Of a stretch of DNA of 64,000 bases, positions 10,200 through 21,296 are shown piece by piece (within the stretch, counting starts at the first letter, position 1; every line of letters starts with the position of its first letter). The notes beneath the pieces were generated by a model. It worked only from the letters and a program-made list of their open reading frames with translations, ran no database searches and was not told the origin of the DNA. The translations under genes and the position numbers were made by a program. This DNA is from Heloderma charlesbogerti (taxonomy: Eukaryota > Chordata > Lepidosauria > Squamata > Helodermatidae): contig JANEZZ010002704.1 in the NCBI GenBank assembly GCA_026122225.1, forward strand, positions 558,001 to 622,000, in the 5' to 3' direction.

Positions 10200-10850
10200 C
10201 TGCCAAAAGAGGAAATGCATCATCAAAAAACAGGACAAAAGAAGGCAAAGTTTTGTATAATGTTTGCATTTGCTAATATATATGTATAGATGCAGAGGGC
10301 CGCGGTGGCTTAGTGGTTAAGACGCCGAACTGCAGACTGGAAGGTCGGCAGGTCAGCAGTTCAAGACCCGAGTGCTGCGTGACGGAGTGAGCTCCTGTCT
10401 TCACTCCCAGCTTCTGCCAACCAAGCAGTTCGAAAGCAAGAAATTGCAAGTAGATAAATAGGTACCGCTTCGGCGGGAAAGGTAACAGCGTTCCGTGCAC
10501 CTCGGTGTTCAGTCATGCCGGCCACATGACAACGGAAGCGTCTTCGGACAGCGCTGGCTCTTCGGCTTAGAAACGGGAATGAGCACCGCACCTTAGAGTC
10601 GGACATGACTGGTTGGGGACACCTTTACCTTTTTTTTATGTATAGATGCAAGTTTAGAAAAAAAAAATTGTAATTTCAATCAAAATACAGTACACCATAG
10701 TGTGGAAGACTGTGACTAGGTGACCTGTGTGTCTGCCTGTTCAGCCTGTTGTCCAGGTGCTCACTGGTGATGGGTTCTTTATCTTTAAAGCGGACAGGTC
10801 AGACCTGCAAACAGAGGACCGCCTTCTGTAAAAGAGGATACATGGCCACC
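10200..10850 (+). repeat. Unclassified interspersed repeat, family X, copy 1 (split by a SINE)
   Basis: The outer parts, 10200-10294 and 10637-10850, form one repeat shared with 27889-28205 (minus), 33400-33478 plus 35567-35690, and 54657-54970. Shared landmarks in order are ACAAAAGAAGGCAAAG, TAATGTTTGCAT, ATAGTGTGGAAGACTGTGAC, CTGTGTGTCTGCCTGTTCAG, TTCTTTATCTTTAAA and AGAGGATACATGGCCA. No terminal inverted repeat or coding frame is seen, so the class is unknown. Confidence 0.7.
10295..10636 (+). mobile_element. Sauria-type SINE, full length, copy 1
   Basis: A tRNA-like head (GCGGTGGCTTAGTGGTTAAG, and GCAGTTCAAGACCCGAG as the B-box-like region) is followed by a body containing GTACCGCTTCGGCGGGAAAG and GCCGGCCACATGACA. 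The tail AGAGTCGGACATGACT (10595-10610) nearly matches the BovB 3' tail AGAGTCAGACACGACT, and the element ends in ACCTTTACCT. A 14-bp duplication TATGTATAGATGCA flanks it (10281-10294, 10637-10650). Mobilisation by BovB is inferred from the shared tail. Confidence 0.88.
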
Positions 10851-11440
10851 TTACCAGCATCCTGTTTCCCAGCAGCCAACCACATGACTGTGGGAAGCCC
10901 ACAAAAAGGCCATGAGGGCAATTGCCCTCTCCTGCTGGTGGTCCCCCACATTTGGTACAACTGCATTTCATTCCGTTTCATCCTATTTTACGAAATCCTC
11001 TAATTCATATTGCATAATTCTCCTCTTTCTGTGGAAGGAAAATTATAACTGTGTGCTGAACCATTTCATCTGGTATCTCAACCTCCAAGGAGCAGTTGCA
11101 TGGGAAAATAAGTGGGCTCTGCAGGCGTTGTGTTTTCCACACTCTGAATGAGTATAAGGGTTTTGCGTCCCTATACAAGGTACAGCAGCAAACATATAGT
11201 CACCTCGGGTGAACTCCAGGATTGTTATTTGAAACCTATTATTCCTGGATAGAGGAGACTAATACAGGAGGTAGTTCTTTTCTCTCTCAAGTGCTCAGAC
11301 AAGCCTGTGTCACATCAGGATTGGCTTTATCAAAGGAAATACTTTCATGAACCTTCAGTATAGCCATGAGAGCGGCTGCCTTTCAGGAATCGGGGCCTTA
11401 TGTTAGTCCTCTAGGTTCCACCACCTATCAGTGTCCTAGA
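10851..11440. other. Unassigned non-coding stretch
   Basis: No recognised element or exon. Confidence 0.35.
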
Positions 11441-11588
11441 GCCAGGGCTGTGGTCTGATGCAGCAACCTCGCTGAAGCAAAGTAAGTCTGGACTGGCCAG
11501 TGCATGGATGGGGAGACCTCCCGGGAACCCCATGGATGCCACCTTGAGTGCCACTGAAGAAAGGTGGGATATAAATTAAATTAAAAAA
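11441..11588 (+). mobile_element. 5S-rRNA-derived SINE, copy 1 (non-CR1 tail)
   Basis: The 5' part follows 5S rRNA: a GTCTGATGCAG...GAAGCAAAGTAAG block, then GGCCAGTGCATGGATGGGGA corresponding to the 5S box C region (compare GTTAGTACTTGGATGGGAGA at 36038). The 3' part is a different tail, ending AAAGGTGGGATATAAATTAA. Divergence from 5S shows that it is an old SINE and not an rRNA gene. Confidence 0.65.
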
Positions 11589-12240
11589 TCAAGATGGAGG
11601 GCCTCCAAGAGAGAAGAACTGCTTGGTGTGACTTTCTTTTACTTCCCCACCAATTCTGTAACATGCAGGCTTTCATAGCTCTATCTGTCACGACTAATGG
11701 GAGGCCTCACTTCCTTGTAATTGTAACGGCTCTCCCAGGTGTACTTCTGGGAGCCAGATTAGGGTCTGTCTCCACAGTACTTGGTGAAGAAAGAATGTCA
11801 GATACCCATGGCCAAGGCTAAACTGGGGTCTCCCATAGCGAGGGAGGTCAACAAGTGAATAGGGATTGGCCTCATTATTGGTGAAAGGGTGATCCCTGCA
11901 CTCTCTGCTGGTAATACTGGAGGCTTTGTACTGCTGTGAATAAGTGATCATAATGGCCCGGATCCAGAAAAGTCTTGTGCAAGGGGGAAGGTGCTTCTGC
12001 TTGCACAAGGTAGCCAGGTCAAATTTGTCCAGTTTCCCTGTCCTGTCACACATCCATGCGCACGTGCACACACCTCTATGCCTCATAGTATGCCAGAGGA
12101 TCCATCAATGCTCAGGGGGAGGGGTGCAGGGGGCTGTAGTGGGGACTGGAGGCAGGAAACCCTCATTGCCTGACAGAATTCTGCTCAATCTTCTCTGGTT
12201 CCAGCCCAATGAATTATTTCTTTATTTCTAGAGCACAATC
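11589..12240. other. Unassigned non-coding stretch
   Basis: No recognised element; short reading frames overlap on both strands without domains. Confidence 0.3.
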
Positions 12241-12241
12241 C

Positions 12242-12430
12242 ATCAGGGCTGGCCCTCCCATTAGGCACTTGCTCCAGCAGCAGGTTCCAGGAAGCGGCAG
12301 AATAAGCCCCCACTGCTCCACCTCCACCACCATTTCCCACCCTTCCAGGGCCGCCACCTGCCGACCCACCCACCCCTAAAGCTTCCCCAAAGTCTTGCAA
12401 GATCCTCCCGAAATCTTGCAAGATACGACC
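12242..12430. repeat. Worn unclassified repeat
   Basis: The CATCAGGGCTGGC landmark is shared with 21297-21310. A C-rich, CCACC-containing body follows. Probably a DNA-transposon relic; the class was not resolved. Confidence 0.3.
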
Positions 12431-12825
12431 AAAGTCTCATGAGACCTGCTGGGAAGGAAGGCAGCAGCAAGCAGGTGGCGGTGATGGTTGCTTCTTGCCT
12501 CAGATGGAAAGTTAGGTTCAGCCAGGCCTGCAGTCAATGCATTTGGAGCTTTACAAAGTAATACAGGAGGAGGGGGGGGGGGGATTGGTTCCCTCACTGA
12601 AGAGCTTACAGTCTAAATTTAGCAATAAAAATAGCCAGGGAGGACAGGAGAGAAGAGAAGGAGAGAGAGGTAATGGTATTTACGAGGCCAGGGATATAAG
12701 CAAATTCAGTTACAGGTACTTAGGCTCATTTCAACAGAGAGTGATTTGGTTTCTTAATCCAATGTAATATTATTGAGTATGTTTTCTCAATACATGATAG
12801 TATGCGTGTATTTTTCTCTCCCCAG

Positions 12826-12954
12826 AAGAAAAGGAACAAAAAAGGACAAGCTGATGCTCAGTGGACTTCCAGCAAGCCCAAGACATTTGAGCAGAACTCC
12901 TTTTTGTGCTCCCTGGCCTTCATCACAATGGTTGTTATTCTGTGCCTTGTTTAA
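12826..12954 (+). CDS. Candidate terminal coding exon with hydrophobic C-terminal tail
   Basis: A good polypyrimidine tract and acceptor (TTTTTCTCTCCCCAG, ending 12825) precede an open frame of 42 codons ending TAA at 12952-12954. The predicted tail starts KKRNKKGQADAQW, a basic stretch, continues through a polar segment, and ends in about 17 hydrophobic residues, SLAFITMVVILCLV, right at the stop. That is the layout of a tail anchor, a last transmembrane helix with almost no cytosolic end, or a GPI-attachment signal. The following several hundred bases contain no recognised repeat and could be 3' UTR. I do not recognise the gene. No AATAAA was seen close by. Preceding exons, if real, should lie to the left on the plus strand. 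Confidence 0.4.
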   Translation, partial: KKRNKKGQADAQWTSSKPKTFEQNSFLCSLAFITMVVILCLV

Positions 12955-13380
12955 GAAATGGACTGACCGGCTAAACTGTTAGCAAACACGGGTTATATTT
13001 TGTGGCTCCTGACAGAGGACTGGAATGGGATAGACCCGTCGGGAGTCGAGACCTTGAATTCAGTGCATTGTGTTTCTCTGTGTGAAAAAGCATCTGAGGA
13101 CAGAAGGCTTCAGTGCTTGCTTGGCACAAAGAAGCGCAAGGCCATTAGAGTTCTGTAGCCCCAAATGAAAGCAGACTGCCTTTGTTTGGGAACAGTCATA
13201 GTCATTTCTTAGTGACTTGCAAGAGCTAAGTAATACTAGCTTTTCCAAGAATTGAAAAGATATAGTAGTCAGCCAAACAAATCAAAACAGATTCAGTGTT
13301 CGAGGGAAAATAACCTCATGGAATGGTCCCCTGATTGTATCACTTCAGAATGCAATGGGGAGGGGGGGGTAATGTATTTG
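12955..13380 (+). other. Possible 3' UTR, unique-looking sequence
   Basis: This moderately GC-balanced stretch lies directly after the candidate terminal exon and has none of the window's repeat families. Its role as UTR is inferred from position only. Confidence 0.25.
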
Positions 13381-13384
13381 AATG

Positions 13385-13560
13385 ATTGTTTTTATTTATT
13401 TAAAGCATTTTAACCCCACTCTTCACACACACATGCGCGTGCGCGCGCATGCTCCCAGAGCAATGTACAAAGCTTAATAATAAGACAGTCCCTGCCCTCA
13501 GGTTTACAATCTAAAAGACACAACACAGAAGTAAAAGGGATTGTAGGGGAGAAGGAGAAA
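13385..13560 (-). mobile_element. SINE/LINE tail relic with CA/CG microsatellite
   Basis: ATTTATTTAAAGCATTTTAACCC followed by ACAGTCCCTGCCCTCAGG and TTACAATCTAAAAGA is the inverse of a common vertebrate LINE/SINE 3' tail, also seen at 53665-53785. A CACACACATGCGCGTGCGCG-type alternating purine-pyrimidine tract sits inside, at 13425-13450. Confidence 0.5.
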
Positions 13561-13932
13561 ACAAACAAACTCACGCACTAGTTCTTAGTAACAAAATTCT
13601 TAAAACTGGTAGGGAGGGAGAAAAGCAATCTCTTGTGGGGGGGGAACGTGGTGGCATGAAATCTAAAAACACAAAGTAATCAGGTTTTCTTGTTTATTTA
13701 CAAAGAAAACTGTGATTGAGGATAGAATAGCGCTATTCAATTACATGGAGTGAGAATGCAGAGAAAGAATGATTTTAGCTAAATATGATTGTGAACATAG
13801 CTGTTGTCTCTCGTGCCATCTTTTTCCTGGTGGAGATTCCCTAAAAAAAGCTACATGATGGGCAGAACTTAGTGGAGGCTGATCTGGTTTTGACTGGGTA
13901 ACAAAACTTGGATTAATGTTTCACAGCGCAAT

Positions 13933-14014
13933 ATACCTGTCTGCTCAAATGTAAATCCAGTTGAGTGCAATGAGGCTTACTCCCAGGAAAGTGGGGTAGG
14001 ATTGCAACCTAAGA
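13933..14014. mobile_element. Small palindromic element, GCAATCCTA-terminus family, copy 1
   Basis: One half is well preserved: GAGTGCAATGAGGCTTACTC followed by the terminal TAGGATTGCAACC. Compare the more complete copies at 28572 and 48428. Confidence 0.5.
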
Positions 14015-14028
14015 AGATCGGGGCTGGA

Positions 14029-14310
14029 TCTACACTTACCGCCTTTTTTCACTTCCAATGAGGTTTCACCGCCCTCCTTCCACACTACGCAGTACCTGCC
14101 TCAAATTGGAACCAGAATTTCCCACTTCCATGCTCCCGCTTTCAATACCCTAATATCCCGGTATTTCCCCTTAATGTGCTCTGATTTTCTGCCTTCACTA
14201 CCGTATCCGGTCATAGTCCCCTCCCCTGCCTGTCCATATACGGCAGTGTTTGTATTTCCCTCCTGTCCAACCACAGCTTTCGGCGGCCCCACGTAGGTGA
14301 GTGTGGATTA
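14029..14310. mobile_element. Possible DNA transposon with ATCYACACTYACC inverted ends
   Basis: The left end, GATCTACACTTACC, is the approximate inverse of the right end, GGTGAGTGTGGATTA. The flanking right sequence repeats the motif (CACACTCACCTAC), making a local palindrome at 14293-14327. It abuts hAT copy D and may have truncated it. Confidence 0.35.
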
Positions 14311-14317
14311 TTCACAC

Positions 14318-14679
14318 TCACCTACGTAAATATTTACATAGGCTAAAATGGTGAATCAAAAAGGGACGCAAATAGCGTCCGCTACACTATTTGCGTTCCC
14401 CTTTATTTTCGCCGTCATAGTCTACGTAAATATTTACGTAGATTAAGATGGCCAAAAATAAGGAACGCAAATGGTGGCAGCCTACAGCCGCCGCCATTTG
14501 TGTAGGCGGGTTTGTTTTTTGTTTTTTCCCAGAGCCCTCTGCGGCTGGAAATCCAGCTGCGGATGGCTCTGGCCTGGATTGCCTCCCCCCCATCAAGGAT
14601 TCTGGGGGGAGAGACGGAACGCCTCCCCCCCACCATCAACATAATCCGAGGAAAGGTAAGTGACTTTCGTACATCCCTA
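14318..14679 (+). mobile_element. Non-autonomous hAT-type element, TAGGGATG family, copy D (5'-truncated)
   Basis: The 3' end GACTTTCGTACATCCCTA is the same as in copies A and C. The interior keeps the central hairpin CGCAAATAGCG...GCTATTTGCG-like at about 14364-14400, a TAGTCTACG hairpin at 14420-14447 and the AAATGGTGGC/GCCGCCATTT hairpin at 14468-14502. The left half is missing, so a target duplication cannot be checked; the right flank reads GAATCTAA. Confidence 0.8.
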
Positions 14680-14688
14680 GAATCTAAA

Positions 14689-15025
14689 GCAAAGGTAGGG
14701 AACCATAGGCCCAGGGGTCAAATCCAGTTCCCCTTGGGTCCCAGTCTGTCCCTTTGGGGTTCCCCCAGATGGCTGTGCTCCCTTTCCTTGGCCCCATACC
14801 CTTTCCTCCAATAATTGATTTTCAATTTTCCCCCAATCCCAAAGGCTGAAATGCCTCAGGCTTAGTTACAGACAGCAAGAGCATTAAGCTAAAATAGGCT
14901 CCTGTTCTTGGCATTTTGGCCCTTTTGCCTTTGGCTCTGCCCACCACTGCAATGTGGCCCCTGGGGCCTTCTCTGAAATCGAATTTGGCCCTCAGGCTGG
15001 AAGAGGTTCTCCACCTCTGATCCAT
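14689..15025 (-). mobile_element. hAT-like non-autonomous element, family C, copy 2
   Basis: Inverse orientation to 1114-1502. The left end is GGTAGGGAACCATAGG and the right end is GGAAGAGGTTCTCCACCTCTG, with the shared interior landmark TTTTGGCCCTTTTGCCTTTG. No transposase. Confidence 0.6.
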
Positions 15026-15034
15026 ACTAACAGC

Positions 15035-15505
15035 TCTTCCCATATATACTTACCCGTTATCTAAGATCATCAGCAGATGCCTTTCTGAGTACCTCCTCAA
15101 TTTGAAGTCTGGAGGGTGACCACGAATCAGAGGCCCTTTTCCGTGGTGTGTCGCGTGTCCCCCCTGCGCCGCCCATTTGTGGAATGCTTTCCTGAGAGAG
15201 GCACATCTGGCGACCACTCTAATAACTTTTTGGTACCAGGCTAAAAAAATTATTAGTCCAAGCCTTTAATCACCATGTTAACATTTGTTTCGTTATTAGT
15301 CTCTCTTGATGATGGTTATTGACTTCTCTTTTGTTACCTTTAGTGAGTTGGTTTTAGCTCTTGGTGTGATTCATTTTTGTATTAGTCCTTCATGCTGGAC
15401 TTGGATTTTATTGTTAATTGTTGTAGTTTTGTTGTTTTAATTTTGTTTTAAACTCGATCTTGTATGTTGCTGAGAGAACTGTATTCTATACAGTGTCTAA
15501 TAAAC
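15035..15505 (+). mobile_element. L2-type LINE 3' end
   Basis: It has the typical L2 end: a stretch encoding a protein tail around CGCCCATTTGTGGAATGCTTTC (the WNxLP-like block), then ACCAGGCTAAAAAAATTATT and a T-rich 3' UTR. It ends near TCTAATAAACATAACAAAC. Compare 57157-57780, which preserves more of the protein. Confidence 0.6.
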
Positions 15506-15811
15506 ATAACAAACAAATGTGGAAGCTCATGACAGGTATGAAGGTCCTGGCCATTTCTTCTCGTTGTCCCCAGCATCTTGTCTCTATACAAGAAGTTTCC
15601 ATTTAGCTATCATGGCTGCTAATAGCTGTTATATAGACTTATCCTCCACAGATTTTCCATTAAAAAAGACAGACAACAGGGCAAGTCTTTCAAACTTACT
15701 TGTGAGCTCCCTATAAGCGTCTGGAAGAGAAATTGGAATAGATGGAAGTTGGTCTGATCCAGCAAGACAGTTCTTACCTCCTCAAGGGTGTACTCCTTGT
15801 TTAGATAGAAA

Positions 15812-15890
15812 AAAAGCCTACAACAACAAATGGTTGGCTGGAGCATGCTGGGAGTTATAGACCTCTTTTCTGTCTAAACATGCATAGGAC
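15812..15890. mobile_element. Short foldback element (worn)
   Basis: GATAGAAAAAAAGCCTACAAC is matched inversely by GGGAGTTATAGACCTCTTTT and TCTGTCTAAACATGC, the same plan as the better copy at 28797-28918. Confidence 0.5.
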
Positions 15891-15899
15891 TGCACCCTA

Positions 15900-16396
15900 C
15901 GTCTAACAACATTTCTTCAAGGAGTTTTGTACACGTGTAGATTAAATCTTGGCATTCAATATTCACTAAACAAAAGGGGGGAAATGATTAATTTGGAACT
16001 GCATTTGACGTATGATCCAGTGAGGTGTTTATGATTTGCAAGAAACAAATGTCAAGCAACAATAACCTTCAGCAACAAGCCTCATGTGTTGCAGTCTAAA
16101 ATGATTATACGAGCAGTATTTTTATTTGGATGGAGTTTGCTGCTGACATGAATAGAACTGGGGTTGTTCATATGCAGTTTATCCTACATCCATATTTAAT
16201 TAATGTAACAAGAAAAATACCCCATATGAAAATATGACACCAATTACTGGGCGATTTATTATCATCATAGAACAAGGCCACAGCTAATGGGGGGAAATAA
16301 TGAGACAACATCTTCCAATATAAAGAAAAAGCAAACCTCTGTAACTTCCTACCTGTTTGCTATAATATTTATAACATAGTTATTTTTTATTTTCAG
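15900..16396. other. AT-rich unassigned stretch, no repeat recognised
   Basis: Even, AT-rich sequence with several TTAATTAA/ATTTAATTAATG motifs, free of the repeat families seen elsewhere. It could be a conserved non-coding element; this is inference only. Confidence 0.25.
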
Positions 16397-16443
16397 TCCA
16401 CTTTGCTAAACTTATTTTGGCAGCCATGTTCACCAAATCACAG

Positions 16444-17785
16444 GTGAGTTTTGGAATCATTTCGAGGCAGGCCAATTGCTACACGGCAAGATATATATGT
16501 TTGCTAATTGCCAGCGCACCTAGAATGAATCTCTGCCAAAGATATATGGATATTCATCCTTCCAATGAAAGAAAAGAAGGCTCAGGCCTTAGTAGTGGTG
16601 AGTATCCGTTGCCTTTTAAAAACATAATTATTTTGTTGAAACACAGTGCAATTGTTGATTTGTTATATTTTTACGTTGTACTTTTGCATTGGCCATTGAG
16701 GAAGACGAAAAGTTGAAACGCGTTTGGCCCTTTTGTATTTTTTAAAAGGCTTTTCTTATATTGCTATGCCCTTGTGGTCAGTCTAAATTACCCTCCAGGG
16801 TCCCTTACAACTCAGTGCCTCTGATTATAAAGGGATTCAGGATTCCCCCCAACTCTGTAACTCTTGAACTGGTGACCTTTGTTCTGCTAGGCCAAGGCGA
16901 GGGGCCAATAAGGGCTGTGGTGGAGCAGGAAGTCAAGCTGGCGGAGAGGGAATCTAAGACGGAGGAGGGCGGGCTGATTCTGGCTCTCTGCAGTAAATCC
17001 CTAGACAGCTGAGCGGGAGCAGAGATCTGTTGGGCTGCCAGTGTTGTGGATTCTCATCTTGAGCTCAGTGTATATAAACCTTTTATGAAAAAAATGCCAC
17101 CAGTCTCCAGTATCCTCCTTTTCAGGAAACTGAAGTCTGAGTAAGTGCTGGAGCTCCTGAAACTACTCACCTCTCAGAAGTGGGGTGCAGAAGTGCAACA
17201 ATATATATATTTACATATTGTCATATATGTCCTTTTATAGTAGTATAACATTTTAAGAGCACAGTTTTTAGGTTTGACCGTTCTGTTTTTATTTCATACA
17301 TTGTGACATGTATGTTTGGGACACAATCTTTTTTTTTTAATAGTTGCACTTTTTAACATGAAATCATTTTAATTGAGTATATGTTGTTCATGAATGCTGT
17401 GCACCGGGGTGCTTTACTACATTTGCTACTTCAACCAACAGAACTTAGTGTGTGTTGCCACACCAGTTGTACTCAAGAATGATGCTGGGCTGCTTTTCTA
17501 CCCCTCCAGGCTGTTCAACCCAGCACAGTTGAAGTGTTGCATTGCATATTTGCAGAGTGAAGTCACAGGGTCAGCAGTGTGAAACTATTTCTGATGCCTA
17601 TTTGTGAGAAGGGCTTCCAGTTCAGAAACGGGGTGCTCATATCAGCTGGAATATACTTGTTTCATAATAAACTTACTCTGGGAGGAAGATGGCAGCCTTT
17701 GGCAAAGCTGCAAGATGGAAGTAAATGTAGAAAGAGAACTTTTATACTAACTCATAGCTCAGCTATTTTCCCTTCTGACCACTTT
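16444..17785. other. Unassigned non-coding stretch
   Basis: No exon was confirmed. A motif GAAACGCGTTTGGCC at about 16718 resembles sequences found in some Penelope-like elements, but nothing else supports that. Confidence 0.3.
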
Positions 17786-17789
17786 ATCC

Positions 17790-18783
17790 CAGATGGAAAA
17801 TAGACTGAAGTTGAAATCCGGGTGTGCAGTGTGGTGGCCATGCCTGGAAGCTAAGAAGTCTTGGGAGGTGTCTCCATGAGCGATTTACTCCGAGCTGGCT
17901 GCATTTGGAGGTCATTAGGGAAATATGATGTTGTGGCCATCCAGCAGCCACCCTGGAGCTTATCACGGAAAAACTGGATTTCCTGAGACCGCTTAAAGTC
18001 CGATTCTTTTCCTTAAGTTGGGTTCCCCTGATATAGTTGTTTTGCGCCCCAACCCCCGCATTTACCTTGGGTATGCTAGCCCTGCCCAGAGGTGTGCCTT
18101 TCACCGTGACCCCAGTCAAGGGATGTTTCCCATCCCTGTGTTTCCCAGCACAAACCAATTAGTGTCTACTCAGAAGTAACTCCCATTGTGGTCAGTGAGG
18201 CTTGTCCCCTGAACGCACACACCAACATTTACAGAGATCCCTCTCAATTGAAATAGCACATTTTAAAGCACTAATTCCCTAAAGGCTGTAAAGCACTTCC
18301 TGAAGCTGCAATTCTCTATTGCTTGGTTTATTGCCGTTCAGAAGTAACTACTTCCACCTTTGATCACTGGATCCTGCACAGCATCAGGTTAGAAAGGAGG
18401 CTGGTTTCCCATCCCATCCCTTCGTTTCCCCTCTGTCTTTCCCAGCACGAACATATGTGTCTACTCAGAAGTAACTCCCACTGTAGTCAATGAAGCTTGT
18501 CCCTGAAATGCACACTCCTGAAGTTATTAGATTCCCATGAATCGAAATAACCCATTTAGGAGCCTTAATGTCAAAGCTTTGAAGCTTCGATTGATCGTAA
18601 CATCAGCAGATCAGGAAAGAGAGAATGTTATGTTCCCTTAGTGATTGTTCTTTAAGGGAGTAAATAACGCAGGGGTACACAATGGGAGTTACTTCTGAGT
18701 AGACACACATATGTTTGAGCTGGGAAAAACAGAGGGGAAACGAAGGGATGGGAAACTAGCCCCCTTTCTAACCTGATGGGGAG
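17790..18783. repeat. Complex palindromic repeat, copy 1
   Basis: It contains the block GTCTACTCAGAAGTAACTCC three times: at about 18166, 18462 and, inverted, 18688. The arms 18381-18482 and 18685-18783 are about 100 bp each and near-perfect inverse copies around a 200-bp spacer. The left part, about 17850-17960 (GCGATTTACTCCGAGCTGGC), is the inverse of 56790-56870. No transposase frame. Confidence 0.65.
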
Positions 18784-19126
18784 CTCCAAGGTCAGTTCCC
18801 GGAGAACCGACATTCCACTCCTCTTGCGCTGCCTCGCAGGCAGCTCGGAATGGCCCCGCACTCAGAAGAGGAGTGCGGAGCGGCAAAAACGGGGCATTCT
18901 GCGGGGCATTCCGGGGTGGGGAAGGCAGAAATGCTGGTACAACACATCCTATGTGTCATCCAGCAGCTGCCTCTCCCACTCCACCTTCCTGAAATCTGCT
19001 GTCCAGCTGCAAATGCAGGGTGGCTGAAGCAAGGAGGGGACTATCCCCTCCATGCTTCTCCTGCCCTGCATTGGATAGGTGAGATCGGAGGCAGCCGCCT
19101 ATCCCCATAGGATTGCACCCTAATGC
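18784..19126 (+). mobile_element. Non-autonomous DNA element, family W, copy 1
   Basis: It shares its order of landmarks with 19994-20397: GCAGGCAGCTCGGAATGGCC-like, GGGGCATTCCGGGGTGGGGA, AACACATCCTATGTGTCATC, and the end CCCATAGGATTGCACCC. The left terminus has been lost against the adjoining palindrome. Confidence 0.6.
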
Positions 19127-19294
19127 ATTTAAAAAAAACAAAATAACCATAGGTTTTGGTGTTATGGTGCTGACAGACAGACACACCCTCTTTTATTATT
19201 ATATGATGGAAAATAATGCTGGCCAACTTTAGAGGGCTCTTGTAAGGATGACTGAGATCTTTTGTGTTTTAAAATTTTGAAACGTACTGTATAA

Positions 19295-19760
19295 ATGCTA
19301 AGTACTATTGGTGGCAAGTATTCAGAATCCACCCAGATACCCAGTTTCACCATTCAAAAACCAAACATAAAGTTTAAAATGGGAAATGTGAATGGAAGTT
19401 CTGAATACGAAATTTTAATTCAAAGTACAGAACCCAAAAGCACTTTCAACTTCTTGGCACTTCCTGGCTGCTTTTATTTTGGAAGGCACCAAATATGAAA
19501 TCTCAGAAGCTTTGAAATGTCAAATGCTAAGCATCATTGCGTATCATCTATCAAATAATGACAAGCATCTACTGTTCAATATCAAATATTGTCAGGTGTA
19601 ATCAGATACCAAATATCTGGTAATATTTGAGAATTCAGAGACTATCTGGTGAATATTCAACATCAAATTCTCAAAGGAGAACTTTGTGGAGAATTTATAG
19701 ATTCCATTTCAGCTGTACTATTCACTATTGTATCGGAACGAATGTATTTGCACATCGTTT
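19295..19760 (+). repeat. AT-rich unclassified repeat, family V, copy 1
   Basis: It resembles 28440-29080 in composition and in ordered landmarks such as CTAAGCATCATTGCG against CTAAATACCATCGCATG, then an AATATTTG/AAATATC-rich part and ATTTCAGCTGTA-like against TTTTCAGCTCTAG. Highly diverged. Confidence 0.4.
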
Positions 19761-19993
19761 TGTTGCACAAAACCAACTGTCTCTCAAGGCAATACCCTTG
19801 CCTCAGGATTCACCTTTCATTGCATACGATCAAGCTGTCTCTGTTGTCCAGGAATGGTTCCTATTTTGTGTTACTTGCTCCTGATAAATTCCAAAATCCA
19901 CAGTCAGACAATACCTTTATTAGGACATGGCAGTTTTCATATGAGCAAAGTCCTTGCCCCCCCCCGCTTTGTTGGACATCCAGGCCAATTACA

Positions 19994-20397
19994 GGAGCAA
20001 TCCTATGGCCACTAGTCAGTGGCTAGATGGCCATAGGATATGTGGGTTTCTGGGAACTGACCTTCCCCCTTCTGCGCTGCCTTGCAGGCAGCGCAGAACT
20101 GCCCCACACTTTGCACTTGAAAGAGGAGCGCAGAGCAGCCAAAATGGGACGTTCTGGGGGGCATTCTGGGATGGGGAAGGCGGAAATGCCGGTATGACAC
20201 ATCCTATGTGTCATCTGGCAGCCTCCTCCCCTGCTCCGCCTTCCCGTGGATAGACAGCCAAAATCGGCTGTCTAACCACAAATGCAGGGCAAGAGAAGCA
20301 CGAAGGGGATGATCTTTTCTCCTGCCCAGCATTGGATAGGCGGTTGCTTTTGTGTTCGGAGGCAGCCACCTATCCCCATAGGATTACGCCCGTAGAG
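19994..20397 (+). mobile_element. Non-autonomous DNA element, family W, copy 2 (both ends)
   Basis: The left end, GAGCAATCCTATGGCC, is the approximate inverse of the right end, CCATAGGATTACGCCC. The interior matches 18784-19126 and contains a GGCAGCGCAGAA block, an ACACATCCTATGTGTCAT palindrome (20198-20215) and TAGACAGCC...GGCTGTCTA (20251-20275). Target duplications were not resolved. Confidence 0.6.
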
Positions 20398-20399
20398 TT

Positions 20400-20665
20400 C
20401 TGGAGAACTTAACAATTTGCTCACTCTTTTAGTTGGTCCTAATAACATTTTGGTTGGTCCTCATAAAGGCATTTCCCAACTGTGGATTTGGGGATTTTTC
20501 TTATGGATCAGCACAGCTCCCCCCCCTTTTTTTTTTATTTTGCTGATCCTGATAACTCACTGTACCTATTTTGTCCAAATAAAGTTGCTCCAAATTATTA
20601 CAACCATTTTGCTAACCCACCAACTTCAGGAGCCACTTCCAGGCAGTCAACTGCAGAATAAATCA
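20400..20665. other. Unassigned stretch
   Basis: Contains a duplicated TTGGTCCT motif and a poly-T run; no element was identified. Confidence 0.3.
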
Positions 20666-20667
20666 AT

Positions 20668-20785
20668 ACAGCAGCCTTCCCCCAACCTGGTGCCCTCCAT
20701 ATGTGTTTAACTACATCTTCCATCACCCCCCAGCCAATGTCCAACACATTTGGAGACCACCAGATTGGGAAAGACTGGAATATAG
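20668..20785. mobile_element. Foldback MITE of the CCTCCAGATGTT type, copy 1
   Basis: CCCCCAACCTGGTGCCCTCC at the left is the rough inverse of GGAGACCACCAGATTGGGAA at the right. It has the plan of the copies at 46541 and 53117, worn. Confidence 0.55.
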
Positions 20786-21290
20786 CATGCAAAAGGCATA
20801 GCAATGGGAGATGGGGGCATGGTGTGAGGATAGGGCAGGGTTTCAATGGTGCCCCAGTCTTTAATCTGTGACATGTTGGAGGGTCAGATAATGGTATAAT
20901 TTATTATGTCTCAGCACATCAAAGCTTCTTCCCACAATCCCCCGGTTCCCCCATCCTTGTGCCATCCCTGTCTTGCTTTTAGTTTAGACTTTGAATAGAA
21001 TTTTCTTTTAAAAATATTTTTTACCAGTTTGGGGAATAACAAAATACCATAAAAAGTCCAGTACATGAAATAAACAGAGAAAATGTTACGTTACCAAAGT
21101 TCTCCCCCATAAGAACAGATCCGCCCAAGACCTATTATACAAATGAGATTTTAAAATACAGTAGGTGCAAGTGTTTTCAGGCAGAAAAGCATTTTCACAT
21201 GCAAAGTAAGTAGGCAAAAGGTTATAAAATGCAATGACACTTTTGTGAAATTTTTCTAGCATTTAAGTTGGAGGTACATTCAGAAGCAGC
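20786..21290. other. Unassigned AT-rich stretch
   Basis: Part of it (20995-21090) resembles a decayed L1 3' tail; no proof. Confidence 0.25.
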
Positions 21291-21296
21291 CCTGCC

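Noticed and set aside
16397..16443. 47-base segment between a good acceptor (TTTTATTTTCAG) and donor (CAG|GTGAGT)
   Set aside because: One frame is open (HFAKLILAAMFTKSQ), but there is no domain, no protein match known to me, and its phase does not fit the LIM gene exon at 37250.
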